Assembly: GCA_048939265.1 (NCBI GenBank)
Contig: JBHLPQ010000150.1
Coordinates: 1 to 9,326 of the forward strand
Length of the DNA stretch: 9,326 nt
Origin: Hodarchaeum sp048939265
GTDB taxonomy: Archaea > Asgardarchaeota > Heimdallarchaeia > Hodarchaeales > Hodarchaeaceae
Direction of reading: 5' to 3'
Below the pieces are notes generated by a model. That model did not search any database and was not told the origin of the DNA. It worked only from the letters and a program-made list of their open reading frames with translations. The translations under genes were made by a program, and so were the position numbers. This document shows, in pieces, positions 1 through 6,356 of this stretch (its first letter is position 1; every line of letters starts with the position of its first letter).

Positions 1-2316
1 ATCAAAACCTGCAATTTGAGGATTTTCTGGGAATGTGAATTCTATTCCAGAGGTAACTTGATAGAATGGTTCGAAAAATTCTGTTCCGTTCACTCGACTA
101 AGATAATATTCAATAAAAGTTCCTTCTGGGGTATTATCTATTGCTGTCAATGTTGCATTGGCTACATGGGACGGGTATGAACTAATGAAAAATGCCCTTG
201 ATTGAGCTATAGCAAATGGTTTGTATTGACTAGTTTTGCTTTGTTTTACTTTAAGAACACGCAATCCTTGATCCTGATCAGCTATAAAAGCGTGTTCTCC
301 TTTAACAAAAACATCATAAGCAGAACCAACTGTGGTATAATTGTAGGTTATCTCGGGATTGAAAGGATCACTTATATTGGTAACCTGTAGGCCAGTTTCA
401 TCAACAAGAAAAAGCCAGTTTCTAGAAACAAAAAGATCTCGCGCTCTTGCAATACTTGTATTGATGTAACTTACTTCTGTCAGGGATGAGAGAGGATCAG
501 TTATATCGATAACTCGCAATCCCCTTCCCCCCCAAGCTAGATAAGCATAATTCCCTTCTACCCAAACATCGAATACTTGGTCAACAACGGGATAACCCAC
601 AAGTTCTTGTGTTGTATGGTTAACATATTGAGGATTAGTGATATCAGTAATATTCACAACGTTTAAAGACCCGATATGGTAGGGAGGGGGAGCACCTGCT
701 CCAGAACCATCGACACTAGTAGCTAAATAGGCATAATTACCCCTTATGAAAACCCCCCAAGTGAAACTATCGACACCTACTTTAATAGCACTGATGTTAG
801 TGGGAAGGGAAGGATGGGTAATATTGACTATTTGTAAACCCCCTTCTCTATCAGCAACGAAAGCGTAATTCCCAACTATTTCAACATCAGTTGCATAATC
901 AATGGTGGAGTAAGTTGCTTCTGAACTTGGGGCTGTTGGATCACTGATGTCAATTATTTCTAAACCACCTCCACCATCCGCTATATAAGCATAATCACCA
1001 GCTACAGCCACAGCTTGAGCATATACAGTATCTTGTGTTCCTTTGGAAGTTGGATTTGTGGGATCACTTATATCGATAACTTTCAAACCAGCACTTCCAT
1101 CTGCAAGGAATGCATAATTACCTTTTACAGTAACCCCTTGAGCGTATTCAGGGCTAGAGAGAACTCCAACAGAAGAAGGATCAATAGTATCACTGATTTT
1201 TATTATTTGCAGCCCATAATTACTTGCAGCGACATAAGCATAGTTTCCATCGATAAATACATCATTAGCTTTGCCAAGCGTTTCAATTGAAGCAATTTCG
1301 CTTGTATCTGTAGGATCAGAAATATCCAGTACTTTCAACCCGTTGAATCCAACGCCTTTACCATCACATACACAATACAGGTAGTCCCCATCAATAGCTA
1401 TCCCCATTACTGACCCTCCGAGAGAAGGTGACTCTTCAGCCACTTTTGGATCTGTTGGATCACTTATATCAATTGCATAGACATAATTCCCAGCACCAAG
1501 GTAGGCAAAATCTCCATCGATAGCAACTGCTTCTGCAGAGTAGCCAATAACACCTCCTGTGGAGCCATTTACTCCAGGATCTTTGGGATTAGTAATATTT
1601 ATCACCTGAATATCCTGAAAGTCCCCTGCAGCATACGCGTAATCCCCTTCAACAACTATCTCTCGAGCTGGGCTAAGAGGAATATTGCAACTTCCAACTA
1701 AGCTGGGATTCGTCGGATCACTTACATCTACTACTCTTATACCACTCGATTGAGCAAGGTACGCATAATCCCCTTCAACATAAACACCCAAAACCCCAGT
1801 GATATTAACATAACTGATTACTGTCGGAGTAACCGATGGATTGGTTACATTCATTATTAAAAGGGCACCATTACTGGTATAATGATTATCAGCGACATAA
1901 GCATATTTATTATCAACGAAGACATCCCAAGCCCAACCATAGGTATTCTTTGCACCTACAATGAAAGGGGCAACAGGATCAGATACATTGATAATTTGAA
2001 GTCCACTTTCATCATCAGCAACATATGCAAGATCGGCCACAACATGAACCCCAAGTGCCCAATCGGGAGTGTCTCTAGAACCTACAATTTCAATTGTATT
2101 GGAAATGGATATTGTTCCCGTTTCCTCTTCCCAACCAGTAACATTAGAATAAATTGGATGCCTGTACAAATCAGTTGTAAAATCCTCTGTAAAGCTCAAG
2201 GAAGAATAAGCTTCTACAGAATGAATTGGTGATTGTTGAAATAGTATCCAAATTGTTATAAAAATCGCACAGGCAAGTATTTTCTTCATGGGTTTTCTTG
2301 CTATTCTTTCAGTCAT
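1..2316 (-). CDS. Secreted LVIVD-repeat beta-propeller protein, partial (C-terminus beyond left edge)
   Basis: This frame is open for 772 codons from the ATG at 2316 to base 1, so the C-terminus is missing. Residues 10-36 form a signal peptide: two lysines, a hydrophobic stretch and a likely cleavage after VEA36. Residues 37-72 are a short lead-in. Residues 73-692 carry 14 repeats of about 44 residues of the type GdYAYvAd..GLqviDISDPtnP, the LVIVD signature of extracellular beta-propellers. Residues from about 710 (ATLTAIDNTPEGTFIEYYLS around 721-740) start a beta-sandwich-like domain that often follows such propellers. Many N-x-S/T sequons fit an archaeal cell-surface glycoprotein. The start is chosen because GAGGAG lies 9 nt upstream; an in-frame ATG at 2289 (MKKILACAIF) lacks such a site. 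The ligand or partner is unknown; a C-terminal membrane or wall anchor may lie outside the window. The family call is firm, the role is not. Confidence 0.9.
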   Translation of the reverse strand, partial: MTERIARKPMKKILACAIFITIWILFQQSPIHSVEAYSSLSFTEDFTTDLYRHPIYSNVTGWEEETGTISISNTIEIVGSRDTPDWALGVHVVADLAYVADDESGLQIINVSDPVAPFIVGAKNTYGWAWDVFVDNKYAYVADNHYTSNGALLIMNVTNPSVTPTVISYVNITGVLGVYVEGDYAYLAQSSGIRVVDVSDPTNPSLVGSCNIPLSPAREIVVEGDYAYAAGDFQDIQVINITNPKDPGVNGSTGGVIGYSAEAVAIDGDFAYLGAGNYVYAIDISDPTDPKVAEESPSLGGSVMGIAIDGDYLYCVCDGKGVGFNGLKVLDISDPTDTSEIASIETLGKANDVFIDGNYAYVAASNYGLQIIKISDTIDPSSVGVLSSPEYAQGVTVKGNYAFLADGSAGLKVIDISDPTNPTSKGTQDTVYAQAVAVAGDYAYIADGGGGLEIIDISDPTAPSSEATYSTIDYATDVEIVGNYAFVADREGGLQIVNITHPSLPTNISAIKVGVDSFTWGVFIRGNYAYLATSVDGSGAGAPPPYHIGSLNVVNITDITNPQYVNHTTQELVGYPVVDQVFDVWVEGNYAYLAWGGRGLRVIDITDPLSSLTEVSYINTSIARARDLFVSRNWLFLVDETGLQVTNISDPFNPEITYNYTTVGSAYDVFVKGEHAFIADQDQGLRVLKVKQSKTSQYKPFAIAQSRAFFISSYPSHVANATLTAIDNTPEGTFIEYYLSRVNGTEFFEPFYQVTSGIEFTFPENPQIAGFD
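241..2100 (-). repeat. Fourteen tandem LVIVD propeller repeats within the secreted protein
   Basis: Counting the strand motif x-[IV]-[DNK]-[IV]-[ST]-[DN] along the protein gives, from the N-terminus: LQIINVSDP, LLIMNVTNP, IRVVDVSDP, IQVINITNP, VYAIDISDP, LKVLDISDP, LQIIKISDT, LKVIDISDP, LEIIDISDP, LQIVNITHP, LNVVNITDI, LRVIDITDP, LQVTNISDP and a degenerate last copy LRVLKVKQ. Each is preceded by a G-[DN]-Y-A-[YF] strand. The copies are diverged from one another but share short DNA words, for example GGATCACTTATAT on the plus strand near 366, 1060 and 1457. The degenerate fourteenth unit marks the end of the propeller region. Confidence 0.85.
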
Positions 2317-2325
2317 AAACCAAGT

Positions 2326-2331
2326 CTCCTC
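2326..2331 (-). promoter_or_regulatory. Ribosome binding site of the LVIVD gene
   Basis: GAGGAG on the minus strand ends 9 nt before the ATG at 2316. It decides the start in favour of 2316 over the in-frame ATG at 2289. It also implies a leadered transcript, unlike the protease and RCK genes nearby. Confidence 0.65.
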
Positions 2332-2392
2332 TACTCGTAACCTGAAGATATTGATGGATTAACATACTAAATCGAAGTGTTTCCTAAGCCTA

Positions 2393-2441
2393 CTTCGTGA
2401 AAGAATGATGCCCCTCATATAAGTCATATCCCTTCACGAGG
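2393..2441. repeat. Inverted repeat CTTCGTGAA / TTCACGAGG
   Basis: Arms 2393-2401 and 2433-2441 pair over nine positions, with one G-T pair, and enclose 31 bp that contain the two TCATAT words. It could be a second regulator site or a hairpin in a 5' leader of the LVIVD transcript, about 77-125 nt before its start codon. Confidence 0.3.
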
Positions 2442-2467
2442 AAGAAATAGATTACTCAAATACAATT

Positions 2468-2485
2468 ATATGAGAAATCTCATAT
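2468..2485. promoter_or_regulatory. Palindromic operator candidate ATATGAGA-AA-TCTCATAT
   Basis: The two 8-bp arms are perfect reverse complements with a 2-bp centre. Palindromes of this size are typical of sites bound by dimeric winged-helix or helix-turn-helix regulators. It sits 152 bp before the LVIVD start and 108 bp before the protease start, so either gene could be regulated. The half-site word TCATAT recurs at 2415-2420 and 2424-2429. The binding role is inference. Confidence 0.4.
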
Positions 2486-2557
2486 CTTAGGAAATCGTTC
2501 TTCTATATTCTTTTTAGTAGTTTTAAAAATTACTTTATTATTTGGCATCAAACCAAG

Positions 2558-2566
2558 ATATTTAAT
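2558..2566 (+). promoter_or_regulatory. TATA-box candidate for the CPBP protease gene
   Basis: ATATTTAAT lies 27-35 bp before the ATG at 2593, the distance expected of an archaeal TATA box for a leaderless or nearly leaderless transcript. The gene has no convincing Shine-Dalgarno sequence, which agrees. A second AT-rich candidate, TTTTAAAAA, lies at 2521-2529. Confidence 0.4.
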
Positions 2567-2592
2567 TCAAAGATAATTTCAGGCTTCAAACA

Positions 2593-3492
2593 ATGATTAA
2601 ATCATTCACAAAAAATCATAACCTTTTAATATTCTTTCTCTTGGCTTATTCTATATCCTGGATCGCATGGGTACCACTTATAATATTATTACTTGATCCA
2701 TCATCCATTCAGTGGATGGTATTCATGACTGGCGGGATTCTTGGCCCTCTTCTTGCCTCTGTGATAGTAATAGGTGTGAATAATGGTAAAAATGGTTTAA
2801 AAGATTTTTTTGGCCGAATTCTTGCATGGAGAAGACATTACATCTGGTATATAGCTGCTTTTGGTTTACCGATTATTATCTGGCTAATTCCAACTCTAAT
2901 TCACGTTTTTCTGGGGGGATCAAGACCAATTTTATTTGATAATACGCCCTATATTCCCTCTTCCTGCACATTTTTGGGCATCTACAACAATACGATGCTA
3001 TGTATCATTATTCAATTTTTTACCATTTTTCTTGCCAACGGGGTTACAGAGGAACCAGGTTGGCGAGGTGTTGCACTACCCCTTCTCCAAGAGAATTATA
3101 ACGCAGTTAAATCTAGTATTATGATTGGTTTTCTTCATTCATGCTGGCATTTACCACTGTATTTTATCCCTGGAACTACTAAATTCTTCCATCAACCAGA
3201 AAAACTGGTAATTCCCTTTATTTCATTTTTAATTGTAACAATCTTGTTTTCATTCATCTATACATGGCTATATAATTCCACAGAAAGTGTTTTCTTCCCT
3301 ATATTAACCCATACAACATGGAACTTATCTATTGATTTACTAAGGCCCCCGACAGCAGGGTATCCAGTGGGATATGATGTAATCTTAATTTTAGTGGAAT
3401 TAATAGTTGTTTTATTATTAATTTTCTCATTTGGGAGTGAAAAAGTCAAATATAAAACAGACTATCCAGATATCATTGAAAAACAGACGTGA
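2593..3492 (+). CDS. CPBP family intramembrane metalloprotease
   Basis: The 299-residue protein is highly hydrophobic with about seven to eight likely membrane segments (for example residues 11-34, 41-61, 83-107, 133-150, 205-226 and 260-280). It carries all three motifs of the CPBP (Abi/CAAX prenyl protease) family: E153-E154-x-x-x-R158 in TEEPGWRG, H186 in the segment ending WHLPLY, and H240-x-x-x-N244 in THTTWN. In this family the Glu and His residues form the metal-dependent active site inside the membrane; members process prenylated proteins, act in bacteriocin immunity or have unknown substrates. All catalytic residues are present, so it should be active. It stands alone: divergent from the LVIVD gene and convergent with the RCK gene, so its substrate cannot be read from context. 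The start is the only in-frame ATG after a stop at 2563-2565. Confidence 0.9.
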   Translation: MIKSFTKNHNLLIFFLLAYSISWIAWVPLIILLLDPSSIQWMVFMTGGILGPLLASVIVIGVNNGKNGLKDFFGRILAWRRHYIWYIAAFGLPIIIWLIPTLIHVFLGGSRPILFDNTPYIPSSCTFLGIYNNTMLCIIIQFFTIFLANGVTEEPGWRGVALPLLQENYNAVKSSIMIGFLHSCWHLPLYFIPGTTKFFHQPEKLVIPFISFLIVTILFSFIYTWLYNSTESVFFPILTHTTWNLSIDLLRPPTAGYPVGYDVILILVELIVVLLLIFSFGSEKVKYKTDYPDIIEKQT

Positions 3493-3495
3493 TAA

Positions 3496-3510
3496 TCAAA
3501 ACTATTTTGA
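3496..3510. terminator. Small hairpin between convergent genes, possible bidirectional terminator
   Basis: TCAAAA-CTA-TTTTGA is a perfect 6-bp inverted repeat with a 3-nt loop. It fills most of the 23-bp gap between the stop codons of the protease and RCK genes. Being symmetrical and A/T rich, it could aid termination from both sides. The stem is weak, so this is tentative. Confidence 0.3.
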
Positions 3511-3515
3511 AGTGG

Positions 3516-5231
3516 TTATTGACAATACTGAGATTTTATCTTACGAATTGATTGTAAATCACCTAGAAATAATAGTTTTGTCCCTTGTGAGATTTTATCG
3601 GTCGCTTCAGGATGAATTTCTTCATTCACTGCTAGTATCGTGACATTATGGGCTTGTTCTACGAATTCTGTTTCAACTGGATCAAATTTTTTTGTAAGAT
3701 TAAGTTCAATTAAATGAAAATCTGTTTTGTATCTTTTTGATCGCAGTGTTTGAATAATTCCTTTTTCAAAGGATTGGGATACAAAAACAGGAGCAGTAAT
3801 TGCTGATGTAGATATTGCGGAGTCTATATCAGAGATTTCCGTGATTTTCTGACCAAAAATTCGGTCAAAACTTCTGATGACTGTCCTAATTTTAGGATTT
3901 AATTTCCTTGCTAGAACAGCAATTTTAAAATTTAGCATATCATCGTCATTGACGATAATTATTGCTCGTGCTTCTTTAATCTTGGCCTGTTCAAGAACTT
4001 TTTGTTGTGTGGCATCTCCCTTAATTACTTCAACAACAGAGTCTCCTAAAATTGATAATGTCTCTTCCCGATAATCGTGTGTTCCTCGTGTGATCACACA
4101 GGTCGGAATTTTCTGTGCAACTAACTCTTCAAGCACTCGTGCACCTACATTACCAGAAACGCTTACAAGAATGGTATGATCCTTTATTTGGGATAAATCC
4201 TCCTCTCTCTCCCAAGAACTGAATTTTGATTTTAAATTATGGATCGACTCCAAACTGCCCAGAAGAAGAAGCTTAGCCCCTGGATGTATGGTATCCGCAG
4301 CATCAGGGTGTGCTTCTCGGTTCACAGCTAAAATTGTTAAATCGAATTTCTCTTCCAGATGTTCTACCGTGACTTGTGTGAATTCAATATTCAAGGTAAC
4401 CTCCATAACATAAAAATCCCCCCGATCAGACCGTAAGGTATGGAGGATTCCTTCTTCAAAAGTTTGTGCTACAAATGCTGGAGCTGACATTGCAGAGGTA
4501 CTTATAGCAGCGTCGACTCCATAAACGTTAATCACTTTCTCTCCAAATACTTTGTCAAAAACGCGGATTACAGTTTTAATACCTGGATTGAGCTTTTTTA
4601 CTTTGACTGAAATACGAAAATTAAGCATTTCATCATTGGTAACAATAATACATGCACGTGCTTTTGTAATATTGGCCATATGAAGTACTTTACTTCTTGC
4701 AGCGTCTCCAAAGACCACGGCGACGTCAGGAATCTCCAACATTTGTTCGATATCCTCGCGGTGTCTCTCACTCTCCTTTGTTATCACACATACAGTAATT
4801 TCTTGTCGAACTAACTCCTGTAATACTCTTGTACCAACATTTCCAGCAGCACCAACTAAAACTGTGTGACCACTCATTTCTGTGGCTAACCATTCATTCC
4901 ATGCTTTAATGCGATATCTATATGTAAAAGTAAACATACCAAACTCAATAATCCCCAACCCAATCAATATCAACCCTAAAAACGGATAGGTGATATACAT
5001 TAGTTTGATAATTAAGTCTCCTTCATGAGGAAACTCATACATCTCCATTGCAAGCAATAATCCAAAAGTTGCAAGAACACAATCTAAGATATTAGATGGA
5101 GTATAAGATCCTCCTTGAGGATAATAGAATAGGAAAATAACCGACCCAATGGCAATGGAGACGATAAGATAGATGAATACTTTTCTAAGTTGTCCAAGGG
5201 CTACTAGAAAGCTTCTAAGAAATAGTTGCAT
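3516..5231 (-). CDS. Membrane protein with two tandem RCK (TrkA_N + TrkA_C) modules, channel-like
   Basis: The 571-residue protein has an N-terminal membrane part (helices about 17-37 and 75-100, with a hydrophobic, possibly re-entrant, segment at 47-64), then two copies of an RCK module: TrkA_N 121-240 with TrkA_C 262-338, and TrkA_N 351-470 with TrkA_C 500-568. RCK domains gate potassium channels and transporters on binding nucleotides or ions, at the inner membrane face. The arrangement resembles single-chain potassium-channel-like proteins, but the pore position reads ATFGLLLAMEMYEF and has no TVGYG filter. Residues 186-268 and 416-498 are about 59% identical by my count, so the modules arose by internal duplication. 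Both nucleotide loops are altered: AAGNVG (128-133) and VSGNVG (358-363) lack the first glycine, and the acidic residue ending beta-2 is Thr (151, 381). The start ATG has no Shine-Dalgarno site and fits a leaderless transcript. The ion role is inference. Confidence 0.85.
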   Translation of the reverse strand: MQLFLRSFLVALGQLRKVFIYLIVSIAIGSVIFLFYYPQGGSYTPSNILDCVLATFGLLLAMEMYEFPHEGDLIIKLMYITYPFLGLILIGLGIIEFGMFTFTYRYRIKAWNEWLATEMSGHTVLVGAAGNVGTRVLQELVRQEITVCVITKESERHREDIEQMLEIPDVAVVFGDAARSKVLHMANITKARACIIVTNDEMLNFRISVKVKKLNPGIKTVIRVFDKVFGEKVINVYGVDAAISTSAMSAPAFVAQTFEEGILHTLRSDRGDFYVMEVTLNIEFTQVTVEHLEEKFDLTILAVNREAHPDAADTIHPGAKLLLLGSLESIHNLKSKFSSWEREEDLSQIKDHTILVSVSGNVGARVLEELVAQKIPTCVITRGTHDYREETLSILGDSVVEVIKGDATQQKVLEQAKIKEARAIIIVNDDDMLNFKIAVLARKLNPKIRTVIRSFDRIFGQKITEISDIDSAISTSAITAPVFVSQSFEKGIIQTLRSKRYKTDFHLIELNLTKKFDPVETEFVEQAHNVTILAVNEEIHPEATDKISQGTKLLFLGDLQSIRKIKSQYCQ

Positions 5232-5255
5232 AATTAGTTAAAGAGAAAATTAGAA

Positions 5256-5264
5256 CTTTAATCT
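5256..5264 (-). promoter_or_regulatory. TATA-box candidate for the RCK gene
   Basis: On the minus strand AGATTAAAG lies about 25-33 bp before the ATG at 5231, within a purine-rich context (CGATAAAGATTAAAG). With no Shine-Dalgarno site before the start, this fits an archaeal leaderless promoter. The match to a TATA consensus is loose. Confidence 0.3.
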
Positions 5265-5290
5265 TTATCGCACGAGAATACTTCTGCAGG

Positions 5291-5316
5291 AAGAATTGAG
5301 ACAAGCTCTCATTCTT
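5291..5316. repeat. Hairpin AAGAATTGAGA / TCTCATTCTT
   Basis: Arms 5291-5301 and 5307-5316 form ten base pairs with one bulged T (at about 5296) and a 5-nt loop CAAGC. On the plus strand it is followed by a T-rich stretch around 5325-5333. It lies 60 bp upstream of the RCK start, just beyond its TATA candidate, where a regulator site would be expected. It could also be part of a small RNA. Confidence 0.35.
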
Positions 5317-5551
5317 GATATGAATATATTTTTATGGAATTCCTGAATTTTTTAAATATACAATTCATAAATCGAATAAAACAGGGTGAATTAAGGCGCA
5401 TATCTTCAAAAAACAGACTGTAAAAATTAGGAGGAGAGAGTTTGTGTATTTGATTCGATGTTTTTTGAATATAACTTAATGCTTTTGTACTGAGAAATAT
5501 CACTAACTAATCATAAATTGATCTATGGATTAGAACTAGATGACAAGATGG

Positions 5552-5559
5552 ATTAATTT
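5552..5559 (+). promoter_or_regulatory. TATA-box candidate for the longin-like gene
   Basis: ATTAATTT lies 34-41 bp before the ATG at 5593. It would place transcription start roughly 10 nt before the start codon. The match is weak, and there is no Shine-Dalgarno site near the start. Confidence 0.22.
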
Positions 5560-5592
5560 CTTACTCCAGTACCCACTTTCCTGATGTTGTAA

Positions 5593-6330
5593 ATGTTTGG
5601 AATAAATATTATTACAAAAGCAGGCATCTTGGTTTTTTCCCATTCGTTCGCAGGCAATTATCTTATAGAAATAGACTCAGACATTGATATTCAAGCAGGT
5701 CTTATATCAGCTGTTTTGAATGCTCTTAGAGAGACACGAGGAGAAACTGTTACGGCAATACGATACAGAGGATACATGTTATTACTCTATGAAGGAGTAC
5801 TGACATATGGTATCTTATTTACCGTGGAGGATGATCCAAAATTTCATGAATTCCTCAAACACGTAGTATTAAAATTTGAAATTATATATACTGACGAATT
5901 ATACAAAGAAACGGTATTGAATCGAATGGATTTTGAACCATTCCGTGAAATTGTCAGAAATCATTATACAGAGATGATATCAATTGATGTTACTAATTTA
6001 GATCGTCTTATCAGGATTTTGAGACCCACATCGCTTACTAATTACATTATTTATGAAACCAAGTTTTTTAATCCAGTCTTCACAAAAATTGTGGACTCCC
6101 AAATAACTTCGAATCTCCCTCAGATTTCCCGTATATATCGAAAAATTTCTGATCTTGGAAAGAAAATACATAAAAAACATACCACGAGCGAGATTTGTTT
6201 CTCAGGTTTCCAGATTACTGGCATTAATACCCCCACTCATTGTGTTGTACTCTTTTACTCCCTTGAACCTAAGAATAAAACCACCCTCGAGAGAGAGATC
6301 AATCACATCAAGAGGAAAATCATCGAGTAA
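5593..6330 (+). CDS. Longin/roadblock-like domain protein with unrecognised C-terminal half
   Basis: The 245-residue protein has no signal peptide or membrane segment and should be cytosolic. Residues 1-100 look like a longin-like fold: strand INIITKAGILVFSHSF (4-19), helix 33-48 (IQAGLISAVLNALRET), three strands from about 51 to 79 and a helix from 82 to 98. Longin and roadblock domains act as small-GTPase partners and trafficking adaptors in eukaryotes, and Asgard archaea carry many. Residues 110-245 I do not recognise; the end (strand HCVVLFYSLE at 216-225, then a charged helix 229-244) could be part of a second, divergent longin-like module. An in-frame TAA directly precedes the ATG, so no upstream extension is possible; the missing ribosome site suggests a leaderless or short-leader transcript. 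The gene is convergent with the TPR gene, 26 bp apart. Fold call is moderate; GTPase partnership is inference. Confidence 0.7.
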   Translation: MFGINIITKAGILVFSHSFAGNYLIEIDSDIDIQAGLISAVLNALRETRGETVTAIRYRGYMLLLYEGVLTYGILFTVEDDPKFHEFLKHVVLKFEIIYTDELYKETVLNRMDFEPFREIVRNHYTEMISIDVTNLDRLIRILRPTSLTNYIIYETKFFNPVFTKIVDSQITSNLPQISRIYRKISDLGKKIHKKHTTSEICFSGFQITGINTPTHCVVLFYSLEPKNKTTLEREINHIKRKIIE

Positions 6331-6356
6331 ATATACTGGTGTTTGGATCTCCAGAT

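Larger units (their letters stand above)
2317..2592. other. Divergent intergenic region between the LVIVD and CPBP protease genes
   Basis: No coding signal is seen in these 276 bp. The region must contain both promoters. It holds a 9-bp inverted repeat (2393-2401 with 2433-2441), two TCATAT words in tandem (2415-2420 and 2424-2429), an 18-bp palindrome built on the same word (2468-2485), and an AT-rich imperfect inverted repeat AGTA-g-TTTTAAAA-at-TACT at 2516-2534. The side near 2593 is very AT-rich and carries TATA-like sequences. Confidence 0.7.
5232..5592. other. Divergent 361-bp intergenic region between the RCK and longin-like genes
   Basis: No credible gene is seen. The region contains a hairpin at 5291-5316, a strong but orphan Shine-Dalgarno-like run GGAGGAGAGAG at 5430-5440 followed by only two very short frames (GTG at 5444, 11 codons; ATG at 5458, 11 codons), and a 6-bp inverted repeat CTAATC/GATTAG at 5507-5512 and 5528-5533. 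It is longer than two divergent archaeal promoters need, so a small RNA or regulator sites are possible. A 64-codon minus-strand frame (5503-5309) starts at GTG without a ribosome site and looks random. Confidence 0.6.

Noticed and set aside
241..2100. CRISPR-like array from the repeated plus-strand words such as GGATCACTTATAT
   Set aside because: The repeats are irregular, coding, and explained by the protein-level LVIVD repeats; there are no identical repeats with unique spacers of constant size.
202..2232. Three plus-strand frames (202-390, 1015-1290, 1882-2232) opposite the LVIVD gene
   Set aside because: They lie on the antisense strand of the 772-codon repeat protein frame, have low-complexity I/S/N-rich translations caused by the repeats, and lack ribosome sites.
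2593..5231. Protease and RCK protein as a defence or toxin-immunity module
   Set aside because: The genes are convergent, not co-transcribed, and no toxin, nuclease or mobile element is nearby; CPBP proteins and RCK proteins are both common housekeeping membrane proteins.
5309..5503. 64-codon minus-strand frame in the intergenic region
   Set aside because: It begins at GTG without ribosome site or TATA box, has random-looking composition and no recognisable motif; it is the kind of chance frame expected in 361 bp of AT-rich DNA.
6336..6354. CTGG...CCAG inverted repeat between the convergent longin-like and TPR genes as terminator
   Set aside because: Only four pairs with a long loop and no T-run follow; too weak to call.
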